Assembly (NCBI GenBank): GCA_003427395.1
Contig: BFEA01000327.1
Span: 1,038,383 to 1,083,975, forward strand
Origin: Chara braunii
Taxonomy: Eukaryota; Streptophyta; Charophyceae; Charales; Characeae
Reading direction: 5' to 3'
DNA length: 45,593 bases
The notes under the pieces are model-generated. The model saw only the letters and a program-made list of their open reading frames with translations, ran no database searches and was not told the DNA's origin. The position numbers and the translations under genes are program-made. Positions 10,211 to 19,990 of this stretch are shown here, piece after piece. Each line of letters starts with the position of its first letter. The stretch's first letter is position 1.

Positions 10211-10865
10211 GATACAATTGACAAATACTCACGATATCAAACATGCATAGCACATAATTATCGTAGCCGAAAACGGAGAAACAACAGAGTTTATTAGAAT
10301 GCTTCGGCACAGTAGTTCGCAATGGTGGCGAATCTCAACGTGTCAGCCCTTTGCTAAGCATCGACCCCTCATGCATCTCCTGAATACTCAGCCATTGAAC
10401 CACAATCCCTTAACTTCGACTAGCAGGCGTGGACCGTTGTGTGACTGCCCATGCTGCTCTCCCCAACTGTTGTAAAAGAGGATTCACTCGTAGACAAAGT
10501 TCCTAATATACCGCGACACACTCCACCCTACGCACGAGTCACCTTAAAAGACTCAAAAAATGAAAGACTAAAAGACTGAAAAACGAACAAAACGACAACT
10601 CTCAAAAGGCAACTCGCAAAAGGACAACACCCCTTCAGTACACAAGGCCAGGAGAAAACACCCTCTGGAGCCTCAGCAGTAGCCACGGACAAAGAAAGAA
10701 ATACATGCCCAAATCCTGATTGCTAATCCACATATCACCAAACACGACGGCTGTAATGACCCGCCAAAAACACAGACTGGGAACACTGCTGATTTCTGGG
10801 ATTTGCCAATGGAATGAATGCCTTGCTGAGATTCCTGCATTCTGCTGTGGTCCCAAGTCTGTGTG
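10211..10865. other. Unassigned sequence, no gene seen
   Basis: I see no coding pattern. An A-rich stretch (about 10550-10625) with repeats of 'aaaagactaaaa' type is the only notable composition feature. Confidence 0.4.
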
Positions 10866-10980
10866 TATGCGTGCCTGCTGGTTTGCATGCCTGTCTGAGT
10901 GCTTGCCGGTTGTGTGTGTGTGCGTGCCTGCTGGTTTGCATGCCTGTCTGGGTGCTTGCTGGTCGGGTATGTGTGTGTGA
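10866..10980. repeat. 53-bp tandem repeat with TG-rich sequence
   Basis: GTGCCTGCTGGTTTGCATGC occurs at 10871 and 10924, 53 bp apart, each followed by CTGTCTGNGTGCTTGCNGGT and TG-rich sequence. About two units are present. Open frames through it, on both strands, are low-complexity Cys/Val or His/Thr strings and are not credible genes. Confidence 0.85.
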
Positions 10981-11419
10981 CCCGCAAGGGTACTTGTTGG
11001 TTGCAAGGCCCACCGGGCCGGTACTTACCTGTGGCCGTGACTTTGAAGGGTTGCAGGGGGGTAAACACGCCGGTAGCGGGGAGTAGGCCAACGGCACTTA
11101 GAGCAGCTGGGGAAAAACACTCAAGTAGCAGGTAGACCGAGCAGAAGAAGACAAAAAGTTGGCATTTTTAGAGGCCCAGTGGCGGTAGGTTAGAGGTAGG
11201 CCGGTACCAGTCCAAGTAGCCCGGGTCTAGGGCCTGTGCGGACAATAACAGAGCCTGCAATGATGTTTCCCTCCAAAAGGGAGGAGGTACTGGTTGCTGG
11301 GAGGCCGCTTGGCCTAGGAAGTCACCGCCCAGGAGGCCGGTAGGCCACTATATCTTCAGGAAGAGCGGAGAGCTCTTCCTCATTTGTGGTATGCAAGGAT
11401 TGGCGACATGCTGCTGGAG
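10981..11419. other. Unassigned sequence left of the adapter
   Basis: No gene, RNA or clear repeat is visible. The sequence is moderately GC-rich with several GGCCGGT-type motifs. Its continuity with anything to the right of 11420 is doubtful because of the adapter. Confidence 0.4.
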
Positions 11420-11457
11420 CTGTCTCTTATACACATCTAGATGTGTATAAGAGACAG
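11420..11457. other. Nextera mate-pair junction adapter (assembly contaminant)
   Basis: CTGTCTCTTATACACATCT (11420-11438) is followed directly by its reverse complement AGATGTGTATAAGAGACAG (11439-11457). The 19-bp unit is the Tn5 mosaic end used in Nextera libraries, and the head-to-head 38-mer is the circularisation junction of mate-pair libraries (established knowledge). It is synthetic. In one frame it yields the peptide 'VSYTHLDVYKRQ', a known database contaminant signature. The flanks may come from positions several kilobases apart. Confidence 0.98.
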
Positions 11458-11713
11458 CTTACCTGGCTATGGTGGACACCATCTTCATCACCTTGTTGGG
11501 CGCTGCATCTGGAAGGCCCCAGTTGGGGTAGCGCTGCACCAGAGCAGCTCAAGGCAGAGTCAGGCATAGCAGACCAAGTCAAGCAGCGGCATAGCTGCTT
11601 TGGGTTGTCTTGGGACATCAGCACAGCATCATAGCTGCCTCCCAGTAGTCCGCCGTGGCCTATGCATGAGAGAGGAGGTTGAAGGAGGGAAGCCATGGCC
11701 ATGGTGGACTTTC

Positions 11714-11762
<49 letters not shown>
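11714..11762. repeat. (TTG)n microsatellite
   Basis: About sixteen uninterrupted TTG/GTT units. Read on the minus strand it gives a poly-Asn or poly-Thr frame, which is an artefact of the repeat. Confidence 0.97.
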
Positions 11763-11918
11763 GAGTTGAGTCAGCAGTAAGGGGGAACTTTGGATATTGA
11801 TTCTGGTACATCCATTCATTGTTATTATTATTATTGAGAGAAGAATAAGATTGGCGGATTGAAGGAGGAGGAGGAAGGTGGAGAGAGAAGGGGGAAATTG
11901 TCGTTGGTCTTGCTGGTG

Positions 11919-11920
<2 letters not shown>

Positions 11921-11950
<30 letters not shown>

Positions 11951-11987
11951 CTTCTTCTTCTTCTTCTTCTTCTTCTTCTTCTTCTTT
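11921..11987. repeat. (CTT)n microsatellite
   Basis: About 22 CTT units, perfect over most of the length, followed by a TC-rich tail. The poly-Glu, poly-Lys, poly-Ser and poly-Phe frames that cross it are repeat artefacts. Confidence 0.97.
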
Positions 11988-12179
11988 CTCTCTCCTCCGG
12001 TCTTTATCTCTTTGCAAGTGCTTTCATTTCCTTCGCAATTTGGTGGCATTGTCTCTCATTGTGAATTTGCACTTTGGAAATGACCGGGATCGTAACACGG
12101 CAAAGTCATTGCAGCACATGGATCCACAGCCACATTCGGACTGGCCTGGGTACGTAGGGGAATAGTAGGGATCAGAGAC
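11988..12179. other. Unassigned spacer before the LINE C-terminal fragment
   Basis: No feature is seen apart from the TC-rich end of the microsatellite. Confidence 0.4.
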
Positions 12180-13505
12180 TTGTTGTCTACATTACTAGGA
12201 GGTTGGGAACCGCTGGCAAGCATTAACAGAAAATTAGCAGGTCTTCAATGGGTGGAAGACAGATGGAAGACAACTGGCAAGCGGCGATCCAAGCCATTCC
12301 CCAAGAATGGCTGGACCTGTTGGGACCGGAGGGCATTGAACTTTCTGGTACATGGTATGTGGCAGAAGAAGAAGACCCGAGGTGGTCTGGAAGATGCTGG
12401 AGATTCAGCCAGGCAGATTAAGGAGGGTAGAAAGATGGAAGGCAGCAAAACATACAAACACGTTGGAAGTTGGGAGAAGAGACGGTAATGTTGTGGAGCA
12501 ACCCTAGTGAGATTCGAGCAGTGGAATCACCAGAATGAACAAGGAAAACGCAAGTATTGTCCTGGGTAGGCAGAGTCCCCCTGAGAGAATTACATATTGA
12601 TCCGCTCGCCTGGAGATGGAAAAGTGATGCAGTGGAGCCGGTGGAAGTAAGCCTCGTATACTGTGAGAGAAGGCTACACAGTGGCAAAGTCCAACAAAAA
12701 GTCACCAGCAGTCTGCAGGCAGATGGCAAGCGCTGCTAGGGGATGAAATACAAAACACAGAAGACCAATTCAACAAGCTCTGGGAAACTCTCGCTGAACT
12801 CCCCAATGGGAAGCAGGGAAGTATCCTATGGATGTTGTCTCTTCTAGTGACTCCGTCTGCAGAGGAATGGAGGTGGAGCTCCGCTGCAGAAGGTGCAACT
12901 GGCCCTTCGAATCCACACGCTATCTCTGGTGGGAATGTCCAGCCTTTAAGAGGGTCTGGAAGCGGTGGGAATACCAGTGGAACAAGATGGGAGGGACGNA
13001 TCTCTGGTGGGAATGTCCAGCCTTTAAGAGGGTCTGGAAGCGGTGGGAATACCAGTGGAACAAGATGGGAGGGACGAGTGTGGACTGGGAGGAACGTTGG
13101 GTGCTGCTAGGATTCCTTCCGGTAGGGACCACAGCCAAAGCAGGATGGAAGTACATTGCTCAAATGATGAGAAGCACAGTCTCTGACGTGATATGAGCAG
13201 ACTGTAACAGGGCGCGGTTGGAAAACAGACCCATGTCGGATATTGAGATAAAATGCAAGATCAAGCATGGCCTGAAGCAAGCCATTCGAGCCGATTGGAG
13301 GAGGAAAACAAGCTTCCGGAGAGACAGCAGAAAGAAACAAAAACAGTTCCTGAACACTTGGGCACAAAGGAACCAGCTGGTGGCCGTACCCTCCACTTGG
13401 CACCTAGTCCTCTCACAGTGGTTAGAAAAGAACGGCACAAGAGGGCACTTGGTTGCAGTAGGGCTGCAGTGGGCCACTGGGAGAGGGCGTAGGACTTGGT
13501 CTTAG
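12180..13505 (+). pseudogene. LINE C-terminal fragment with zf-RVT zinc motif
   Basis: The region downstream of the RT in plant LINE ORF2. The early part is frame-broken ('AAIQAIPQEWLDLLG', about 12270-12330; 'LSWVGRVPLRELHIDPLAW', about 12557-12615). The zf-RVT motif follows: 'CRRCNWPFESTRYLWWECP' (about 12885-12945), with C-x2-C then a final Cys after the WW pair. The tail after it ('GFLPVGTTAKAGWKYIAQMM', then 'ADWRRKTSFRRDSRKKQKQF') runs to the stop at 13503-13505, broken by a TGA at about 13195 where Trp is expected. A 77-bp segment is duplicated around one N at 12999. It may be the end of the LINE at 8945-10210, separated by about 2 kb and the adapter. Confidence 0.85.
12922..13076. repeat. 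Perfect 77-bp duplication flanking a single N
   Basis: 12922-12998 and 13000-13076 are identical, with one N at 12999. Both begin ATCTCTGGTGGGAATGTCC and end GGGAGGGACG. The layout looks like two contig ends that overlap by 77 bases but were joined with an N instead of being merged. The duplication plus N is 78 bp, so the surrounding LINE frame stays open across it. Confidence 0.95.
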
Positions 13506-14454
13506 TCCTCTGGGCTGTGTTAGTCCCAGACACTAGTATAGCGGATAGGTAAGGCTAGTTTATTGCTTCTTCAGGAAATTTTGATACAAGAATGGGTAAG
13601 GCTTTTTGCAACTCCATCTCAGGTATTGATAGCCTCTTCAAAATCTGGAAAGTCAGTAGCAGTGACTTTCTGCAGGCAAGAGCCTGTAAGCTAAGCTGGC
13701 CGATGCTGTCAGTAATCCAGGTCGAATTGTGAGGTCCCCGGCTTCAAATTGATATTTTTTAATGAAAGTGAGTTTGCTCGGTGAAAAAAAAAAAAAGAAA
13801 AAAAAAAGGACAATTTTGCGAGAAGGAACTAAAGACAAGTAAGAAAGATAGCCTGGCAAAAATCTGTCAGGCTGTGGTGTGTCTTTTCCTGGTTGATTAT
13901 GTGGATCCCTACTTTGATACCTCACCCTTGAGAATTTGAAGTGCCATTGACTTCCCATCAGAAATGTGAATGGAATTGTGCATCGTCAGCTGACAGTCAC
14001 AGCCCTCCTTTATCTACCATTTGGAAACACTTCAACACTCCCATGAAGGGCATCTGTTTTTTTTTCTTAAACCCCAACCAATTCAATTACCTGTCAACTC
14101 TCGACAGGACGGCCCTTCAGGCCTGTTTTATTCATTTCAACTCCCCCACCCCAGCCTCCTCCAAAAAACATTCAAAATCCACACAGCACCCTCTTCCCAC
14201 AACAAGCCTGGAGAGGCAGAAATCCAGATGGGAGATCTGTACCTGACATGGAGACATCCAGGTGCACTAGACAGTGGCTATACTGTGGGATTTCTGACAG
14301 TCCAGGTCTGGTATGTCATGTTCTCACATTTGTCTGGGGGCAGGCCGTTTTTTCTTTTTTGGTCGCTCTGTTTGCGGCTGGACCTGAACTCAATAGCTAT
14401 GGAAAATCAGAAAGCCTGTGCCATCTAGTTTGCCCAAAATGAACTGGGGATGCT
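13506..14454. other. Unassigned sequence, no gene seen
   Basis: Contains an A-rich run at about 13784-13808 and pyrimidine-rich stretches. The short open frames have no recognisable content. It may hold the 3' untranslated part of the preceding LINE. Confidence 0.4.
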
Positions 14455-14538
14455 CAATTGTGGGTGGTAATCTGAGGGCATACCCACACTAGAACACAAT
14501 TGTGGGTGGTTATCGGAGGGCATACTCACACTAGCACT
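14455..14538. repeat. 42-bp tandem duplication
   Basis: CAATTGTGGGTGGTNATCNGAGGGCATAC occurs at 14455 and 14497, 42 bp apart, with a few substitutions. No coding sense is evident. Confidence 0.9.
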
Positions 14539-15018
14539 TTTATGTGGCCGCAATCACGTCCAAGAGCTTAGTAGAAGGAGTGCTACTGAACATAACAAAA
14601 ATATCAGAACTGAAATAGGCACACCAGTAGTAGGCTACAATTGCTATTAGCAGTGGTGCCAAATGTGCCCAGTGTGGGTCAGTAACAGGGTTGGCAGGAG
14701 ATCCCAATTCTGTCAGCCTTATACAAAAGTGATGCAATTGGGAGACTGAATAGTTTCTTCAATAGTATACACTATGGGCCTACATGCATTTGGACGTCGT
14801 CTGGACCAGGTGGATTCAGACAAGTCCAACATTTAGAATGTAGGGGTCCCAGAAAGTGTCCAAATGCATGGAAAGTCTTGTGTAGTGGAACGAGGCCGTA
14901 TACATACAGTTTTGAGGGATCAAATCCCTTTCTTGTGTTTTTCGCGTTGAAAAACTCAGGATGTTCTGGGCAGTCACAGATTCAGGGGAGCAATAAAGTG
15001 GACTCCTTTTCTTAAAGG
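14539..15018. other. Unassigned sequence, no gene seen
   Basis: A minus-strand frame (14816-15451) stays open for 211 codons here and across the inverted repeat that follows, but its composition and the palindromic structure argue against a gene. Confidence 0.4.
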
Positions 15019-15393
15019 GAAAATTTTCGATATGCCCCTGAAAGCTCGATTTGTTTGCGGCGTGCTCCTCTGATGGCCAACTTGCCCTGTCGTGCCCCTC
15101 TGACAACGATTGAAGTTTCCGGAAAACCCCTGGTGCCATATGGACCTGAAATATGTCCAATACGCCCCGACCGGTACAGGTTCCAAATTTCGAGTATGCC
15201 CCAGTAGCTCCCCTCCCAGGGCCAGGGGAACGGCCACGAGTGCCACCATTGGTCACATGGGCATGCTGGAAAGTTGCACGCCTCACTGACAGGGGCCTGC
15301 AGGAAAGGTCAGAGGCCCCAGGGGCACAACAGGGTAAGTTGGCCGTTGGAGCGGCATGCCACAAATAAATCGAAGTTTCAGGGGCAGGGGAAA
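15019..15393. repeat. Inverted repeat with about 70-bp arms and a roughly 205-bp centre
   Basis: The reverse complement of 15031-15104 matches 15308-15386: both contain GGGCACNACAGGGNAAGTTGGCC and AATCGANNTTTCAGGGGCA, at about 80% agreement by eye. The centre carries no recognisable protein. The RNA could fold into a long hairpin. It may be a foldback element or two head-to-head copies of one short repeat. Confidence 0.7.
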
Positions 15394-15407
15394 CCACAAT
15401 CTGTACA

Positions 15408-15463
15408 TAGTCACTGTTGCCACTGAGGCTCCGTATAGTCACTGTTGCCACTGAGGCTCCGTC
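15408..15463. repeat. 28-bp tandem duplication
   Basis: TAGTCACTGTTGCCACTGAG starts at 15408 and again at 15436, followed each time by GCTCCGT. Two units are present. The second runs into a piece of the dispersed LINE-tail core repeat. Confidence 0.92.
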
Positions 15464-15490
15464 TATTCACAGGGAGCAACACCTGATGGC
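15452..15490 (-). repeat. Partial copy of the dispersed LINE 3'-end core
   Basis: GAGGCTCCGTCTATTCACAGG followed by GAGCAACACCTGATGG resembles the core seen at 16000, 34805 and 38965, but the second half is missing. Orientation is given as that of the LINE sense strand. Confidence 0.55.
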
Positions 15491-15918
15491 AATCCTTTCT
15501 TTTATTTTTATTAAAGCTATAGTCTTCTCTCAATTTCAGCTCCCACTACCTACCTACCACTACTTCTAAGCCTATACAGCGGCCCCTGCAAGCACAGCTA
15601 CCAGGGTCAGTGCCGATCAAGAATACAGCAATACAACCAGGCAAACTAGGCCATTATCTAGGCCTCCAGCCTGCAGGCTGCTGGCTGCTGGCAATCAGGG
15701 TCAGTGCACATCAAGCCTACAGCGATACAACCAGGCAAACAAATATGAACGCTGGCCTCTTCAAACCGTTATCTAGGTCACCCGCCTGCAGCCTGCTTTT
15801 GAGAAATCAGAAAGGCAGATGATTTTGGCAAAACTCCAGGCCTCTTGTCCCACTAGCCACTGAATAGGACTGCATTTGGGCCTGTGGGTGCACGGGGCCC
15901 TCGTTTGAGATCCCACTT
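15491..15918. other. Unassigned sequence with weak internal repeats
   Basis: Two stretches at about 15607-15690 and 15705-15795 share 'ACAGCNATACAACCAGGCAAAC', 'CGCTNTCTAGG'-like and 'CTGCAGNCTGCT' segments, suggesting a diverged duplication of about 100 bp. No gene is seen. Confidence 0.45.
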
Positions 15919-16056
15919 GCCTGAATTTTTTTTCTCTCGTTTATCTTTGTTTTTTTGTTGTTAAACTTGTTACGTTTTTGCTTTGTTTTGCTGTGTCTGA
16001 AGGCTCCAATCCATTGTTGGGGAGCAGCACCTGCATGAAAACAGGTTTAGTGTCTC
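15919..16056 (-). mobile_element. LINE-tail copy abutting the Gy2 integrase
   Basis: A T-rich run (15927-15958 on the plus strand, poly(A)-like in sense) is followed by the core AAGGCTCCAATCCATTGTTGG and GGAGCAGCACCTGCATG at 16000-16050. This is the layout of the 3' end of LINE-4 (core, then about 70 nt, then poly(A)). It ends exactly where Gy2 integrase coding sequence begins. It is probably a 5'-truncated insertion; I could not identify a target-site duplication. Confidence 0.6.
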
Positions 16057-16820
16057 ACACCTGAGATTATCGTCTACTCTGTACCGCCTGGCGAACTCAG
16101 CAGTCCCAGGAGTCAGGTGAGACTGAGCCTTGTTGATGAGATCATCAAGAGGCTGTCGTGGTTCACGGCCCCAATGTAGCTGGTAAGGGGTGAACCCAAT
16201 TGACGAGTGGACCAAGATGTTATACATAAGTTGTGCACGAGACAAGTGGAGATCCCAGTCTTGTTGATCTGGTGAGATGACAGGACGCAGCAGCTGGAAT
16301 TAAATCTGGTTCATCACTTCAGTCTGTCCATTGGCTTCAGGATAACGACCAGAAGTCGTGTCCAGACGTGAATGCAGGTAATCTTTGCAGTAGGACTGCC
16401 ACTCACTGATGCAAAATCATGGACCTCTGTCACTGACTACGGAAGTGGGCGGTCCATGGCGAGTTACCCACCTCTTAGCAAATGTCGCTCGCACGGCGGG
16501 GACCCTAGCCTCTTCTGGCAAGGGGATGAACTCTGCGTATTTGGAAAACCTGTCAACACATACCATTACCTGACGCATGCCACGGGGGGTGGTTCTACCC
16601 AAGTTTGTAAAGTCAATAGACAGATTCAGCAAGACCCTTAGGTATGGGTAGGGGTGTGAGCAAGCCAAGAGGAGGTCGTCATTGAACCTTGTTCCTCTGA
16701 CATAGCTCGCAGGTTTCGATATAGGGAAGCAGATCATTTCACAGCTTCTTCCAGAAAAAGCATTGCAACAGGGCTGCATAGGACTTGAAGAACCCAAAGT
16801 GACTGCGTGCATCATGACAC
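16057..16820 (-). pseudogene. Gy2 integrase, decayed and 3'-truncated
   Basis: Integrase inserts element DNA into the genome. The first catalytic Asp is in 'LSIDFTNLGRTTP', the second in 'VVSDRGP' (about 16417-16440), and the Glu in 'PEANGQT' (about 16320-16345), after a stop directly following the second Asp. The downstream segment 'VHSSIGFTPYQLHWGREP' and 'TAEFARRYRVDD' continues to about 16057. The catalytic triad can be seen, but it is split over broken frames, and the C-terminal domain is missing because of the LINE tail. Confidence 0.85.
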
Positions 16821-17857
16821 TCTGACATTAGCAGTGCTCTGAGCAGTTGGTCCTGAGGGATGCACAAGCGTTCCTCCCCATTGCTGTAAGTGTACAGCAA
16901 GCCTAAACTCAGGGCATAACCTGGTTCAGAATTGGGATTTACTTGCAGATTCCTCACAATGGGCCCATAAGTCGGGTCCCGAGGCAGAAGTCGAGCAATG
17001 GGCTGGTGGGTCTCCTTTCGAAAGGAGTGAGTAGAAGAGATAGCCACAAAAGTGTCAGACCTACGAGAAAGGGCATCTGTTTTTTTGTTGTGGCAGCCCT
17101 TCTTGTGTTTCCGTTCAAAGTCAAAGAGATCAATCAACTGAATATAGCGTGCCAACTTGTCATTAAGTTCTCCCTGGGTTTTCATCCACTGCAGGGTGGA
17201 GTGACCTGAAAAGATTTTGAAGTGTCTTCCCAAGAGGAAATGTTTTCAATGATTGAGCGTGCACACAAGAGCATACAACTCTTTCTCATAGGTAGAATCC
17301 TGCAGCTTTTGGGTCTTGATCTTCTTGCTCATATACTCTGTGGGCTGCAGACCAGTCCCATCATCCTGCTGAAGTACGGCCCCAATGCCATATTGACTAG
17401 TATCAGTAGTCAGAATGAACGACAGAGTGGGGTCAGGGAGCTTCAGTACAGGAGTACAAGTCAAGGCCTTCTTGATTCGTATAAATGCCGATTGACAGTG
17501 ATTGGACCAAAGGAAATGAGTGTCTTTCTTTGTCAGGTTAGTCAAGGGTGCAACTACTGCAGAAAAGTTTCTGACGAACTTTCTGTAGTAGGATGGTAAA
17601 CCCATGAAGGACCGTACATCGCTCACTGTCTGAGGTTGAGGCCAATCCTGAATAGCATCAATCCTTGTTGCTTCAGGGGTTAGACCATCTCCAGAAATTT
17701 CATGACTCAGATAGATGATAGAGGGAAATCCAAAGGAGGATTTCGCTTTGTTGATCTTGTACTGGCTATCTCGTAAGGCCTGAAGGACCAGAGCTAAATG
17801 CTCCGCATGTTCCCTGGCAGTTTTGCTGAAACACGAGGATATCATCCAGGTAGACAA
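16739..17857 (-). pseudogene. Gy2 RT thumb, RNase H and integrase zinc region
   Basis: From 17857 down: 'AREHAEHLALVLQALRDSQY' (RT palm end and thumb), 'SDVRSFMGLPSYYRKFVRNF', then RNase H with 'TTDTSQYGIGAVLQQ' and 'EKELYALV'. A short gap at about 17240 separates it from 'HFKIFSGHSTLQWM', where relatives have Asp before His, so this RNase H catalytic Asp is replaced by Gly. 'KKTDALSRRSD' closes the domain. The integrase N-terminus follows ('LLMSECHDARSHFGFF'). A one-base insertion immediately after the YLDD motif puts this part out of frame with the RT start. Confidence 0.88.
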
Positions 17858-18530
17858 CCATAAACTTGTCTATGTAAGGCCTGAAGTTGCGGTGCATCTC
17901 TGTCTAGAAGGTGTCGAGTGTGTTGCAAAGTACAAATGACATCAATAAGTACTCACAAGTACCATACCTAGTTTTAAAGGTTATGGACATCCTCCTCTAC
18001 CATCTCAATCTGTTGGTACATAGATTCGAGATCGACTTTGCTAAACAGGGTACAACCCTGCACCATATCCAACAAATCCTCAATACGGGGAAAAGGCTTT
18101 GTACTCTTTCTCGTGATTTTGTTGAGACCTCTGTAATTCACACACATTATGAATTCGCCATTCCCTTTGGGGACAAAGAGAACAGGTGCACCGAATTCAA
18201 ACGTGCTAAGTCTGATCCAACCCTTGCTGGTCAGGGCCTCAAGTTGCTTTCTGAGTTCATCAAGCTCAACAGGGGACATCTTGTAGATCCAACCCTTCGA
18301 AGGAGTCGATCCAGGCAATAGCTCGATGTGATGTTTGGTAGGCCTATGGGGTAAACCCACAGGTTCCTGCATCAGATCTGCATAGTTGTCCACAACCTGT
18401 TGAACTTCTGAGGGACACGAAGCAGGAACTGCATCTGTTTGTTTGACCAAGGCCAAAAACAAACGCTCATTGTGGTACTGGCGTGACAGAGTATGAAACT
18501 CCCTTGCTTTCAAACATTAGCAACTGGTTT
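17841..18530 (-). pseudogene. Gy2 reverse transcriptase N-terminal half
   Basis: An open stretch (17974-18513) gives the RT entry: 'HHIELLPGSTPSKGWIYKM', 'GAPVLFVPKGNGEF', 'CVNYRGLNKITRKS' (Asn where the family usually has Asp) and 'FSKVDLESMYQQIEM'. The next 120 bp (about 17855-17973), which should carry the 'YGxYEFxVMPFGL' block, are badly eroded by small deletions and stops. The catalytic YLDD survives at 17841-17852. A frameshift follows within a few codons. Confidence 0.88.
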
Positions 18531-18834
18531 GGGATGGTGTTCAGCAGTCAACATGCATTGTTGATACACCCCCTGCTGATTGGGCAGCTCAACCTTAGGG
18601 ATCTGCCAATCGATCCTAGGGTTGGTTACCTGCAGCCACTACATGGAAAAGAAGAGATCAAAGGGTGGATCAGGGAATATGTAGAAGTTCAGACTGTGTC
18701 TGACTTCTCCCTTAGTATCGAAGGTCATATGAATATCACTGACCTTTTCCCTTATTGTGACTGTGGAGGAATCTCCAATACGAACCTCTAAAGGTTTCTC
18801 CAACTTCATTATTTTCAGGGCTGGAGGTGCGGGG
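18531..18834 (-). pseudogene. Gy2 protease/linker region, eroded
   Basis: Minus-strand coding sense can be followed ('IGDSSTVTIREKVSDIHMTF', 'WQIPKVELPNQQGVYQ') with stops between. In related elements this is the protease-to-RT linker. I do not see the Asp-Ser/Thr-Gly active site; it may lie in the N gap. Confidence 0.5.
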
Positions 18835-18983
18835 NNNNNNNNNNNNNNNNNNNNNNNNNNNNNNNNNNNNNNNNNNNNNNNNNNNNNNNNNNNNNNNNNN
18901 NNNNNNNNNNNNNNNNNNNNNNNNNNNNNNNNNNNNNNNNNNNNNNNNNNNNNNNNNNNNNNNNNNNNNNNNNNNNNNNNNNN
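18835..18983. other. Assembly gap of 149 Ns
   Basis: The flanks are extremely G-rich on the plus strand (GTGCGGGG before; GGGGCGGGGGTCGGGTAGCC after). A G-rich low-complexity tract probably stopped the assembly. The true length is unknown. Confidence 0.99.
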
Positions 18984-19080
18984 GGGGCGGGGGTCGGGTA
19001 GCCCGGAGGCGGGGATCCGGGGATGAAACCCCTACCCCGACTTGGGCCCCGGGGATCCCCGCGTGACAACCCTGTCTACC
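18984..19080. repeat. GC-rich low-complexity sequence beside the gap
   Basis: GGGGATCCGGGGATG and its near complement CCCCGGGGATCCCCGCG occur within 60 bp, so the stretch can fold on itself. It differs in composition from the gag sequence around it, which suggests an unrelated insertion or a repeat inside Gy2. Confidence 0.6.
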
Positions 19081-19990
19081 ATGACCAATCCTGGGGTGGA
19101 GGTGAGCTGCTCAAACTCAGCAAACAGACTTTGGAGTAACCCCGCGCTGATGACCCAGGCAAGCAATCCGGTCAGCAGCCTTGCGAGCCCCCTCCTTCTC
19201 TGCAAATCTTTTCTCCATGGCCTGCAGAAGTCCGGCCACACCCAGCTCGAAAGCCCGGTTTTCCAACAACTTGTTCTAGTTGTTGGATGAGGACATGGCC
19301 CACTTCAGAGACGGCCCATCTAGCAATCCCGAAATAGTAAAGACCTTTGTCTCCTCAACACAGGTGAAGCCTCTCAGGTATGCTCTTGCGCCAGCGGCCC
19401 AATCCCCAATATCTACTTTGGGATCATCTCCTCTGAACTTGTTGGGGGTTGGGATCTTAGGAAAGATCCACTGGTCATCAGCTGAGTCGTCAGGGGTCTT
19501 GGAAATTGCGGGCTTGGGAGATGGATACGGTGATGGAGAAGGGGTAGATCGAGAAAGAGAGGTGTGAGGAGAAATAGGTCTGGATGGAGGGGGAGTAGTC
19601 AGGCCAGCTTGTGGGAGCTGAGAAAGGATCTGATCCATCTTAGAGATGATTTGAGCTTGCCGAGCTTCCACTTTCTTGAGGCGGTCTTCCAGCCGCCCCA
19701 TTCTGTCGTCCCAGTTAGTGAAATAAGTGGTGGTTGCTTTGTGGTCCAAACGGATCCACTCAACAATGCATTTATTCACTTCTAAGGTACGTCCATCAAC
19801 CTCATGTCAGGCCATCTACTCCAACAGATACATTCTCCTGGACGCATCCACTGCAACTTTCTCTTCTTCCTCTTCCTTTTTTTCCAAGGCTGAAATCAGC
19901 TCTTGCTGTTGACGCAGTCTTTCTTTCTCCTCCTTCATTCTCTGCTGAGTCTCAGCCAGGTTGCGGAAGGGCCAAAAGGATGAGAAGAAT
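19081..19990 (-). pseudogene. gag: Gy2 gag, decayed
   Basis: From about 19985 down on the minus strand: a Glu/Lys/Gln-rich coiled coil ('RMKEEKERLRQQQELISALE', then a run of Glu), then 'NKCIVEWIRLDHKATTTYF', a second heptad-like stretch ('RLEDRLKKVEARQAQIISKM'), a Pro/Ser-rich linker, and a capsid-like segment ('NKFRGDDPKVDIGDWAAGAR', 'KWAMSSSNN') ending in a stop at 19276. Further gag-like sequence ('LLQAMEKRFAEKEGARKAAD') follows in another frame to about 19100. No zinc knuckle is visible; it would lie in or near the gap. Confidence 0.75.

Larger units (their letters stand above)
16057..19990 (-). mobile_element. Gy2: Ty3/gypsy element, decayed, no LTR identified
   Basis: On the minus strand the order gag, protease region, RT, RNase H, integrase is Ty3/gypsy. 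The 3' part (integrase C-terminus, any chromodomain, 3' LTR) is missing because the sequence changes to a LINE tail at about 16057. No LTR pair was found. A 149-bp N gap with GC-rich flanks sits between gag and protease. Frames are broken repeatedly. Confidence 0.88.

Noticed and set aside
10866-10980. Cys-rich or His-rich small proteins in the 53-bp repeat
   Set aside because: Frames are low-complexity products of TG-rich repeats on both strands.
11386-11634. Open frame containing 'VSYTHLDVYKRQ'
   Set aside because: The peptide is the translation of the Nextera junction adapter.
11427-12083. Poly-Glu, poly-Lys, poly-Ser, poly-Phe, poly-Asn and poly-Thr frames
   Set aside because: They are translations of the (CTT)n and (TTG)n microsatellites.
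14816-15451. 211-codon minus-strand open frame
   Set aside because: It crosses both arms of an inverted repeat, has no recognisable domain and sits among repeats; the open length is probably chance helped by GC content.
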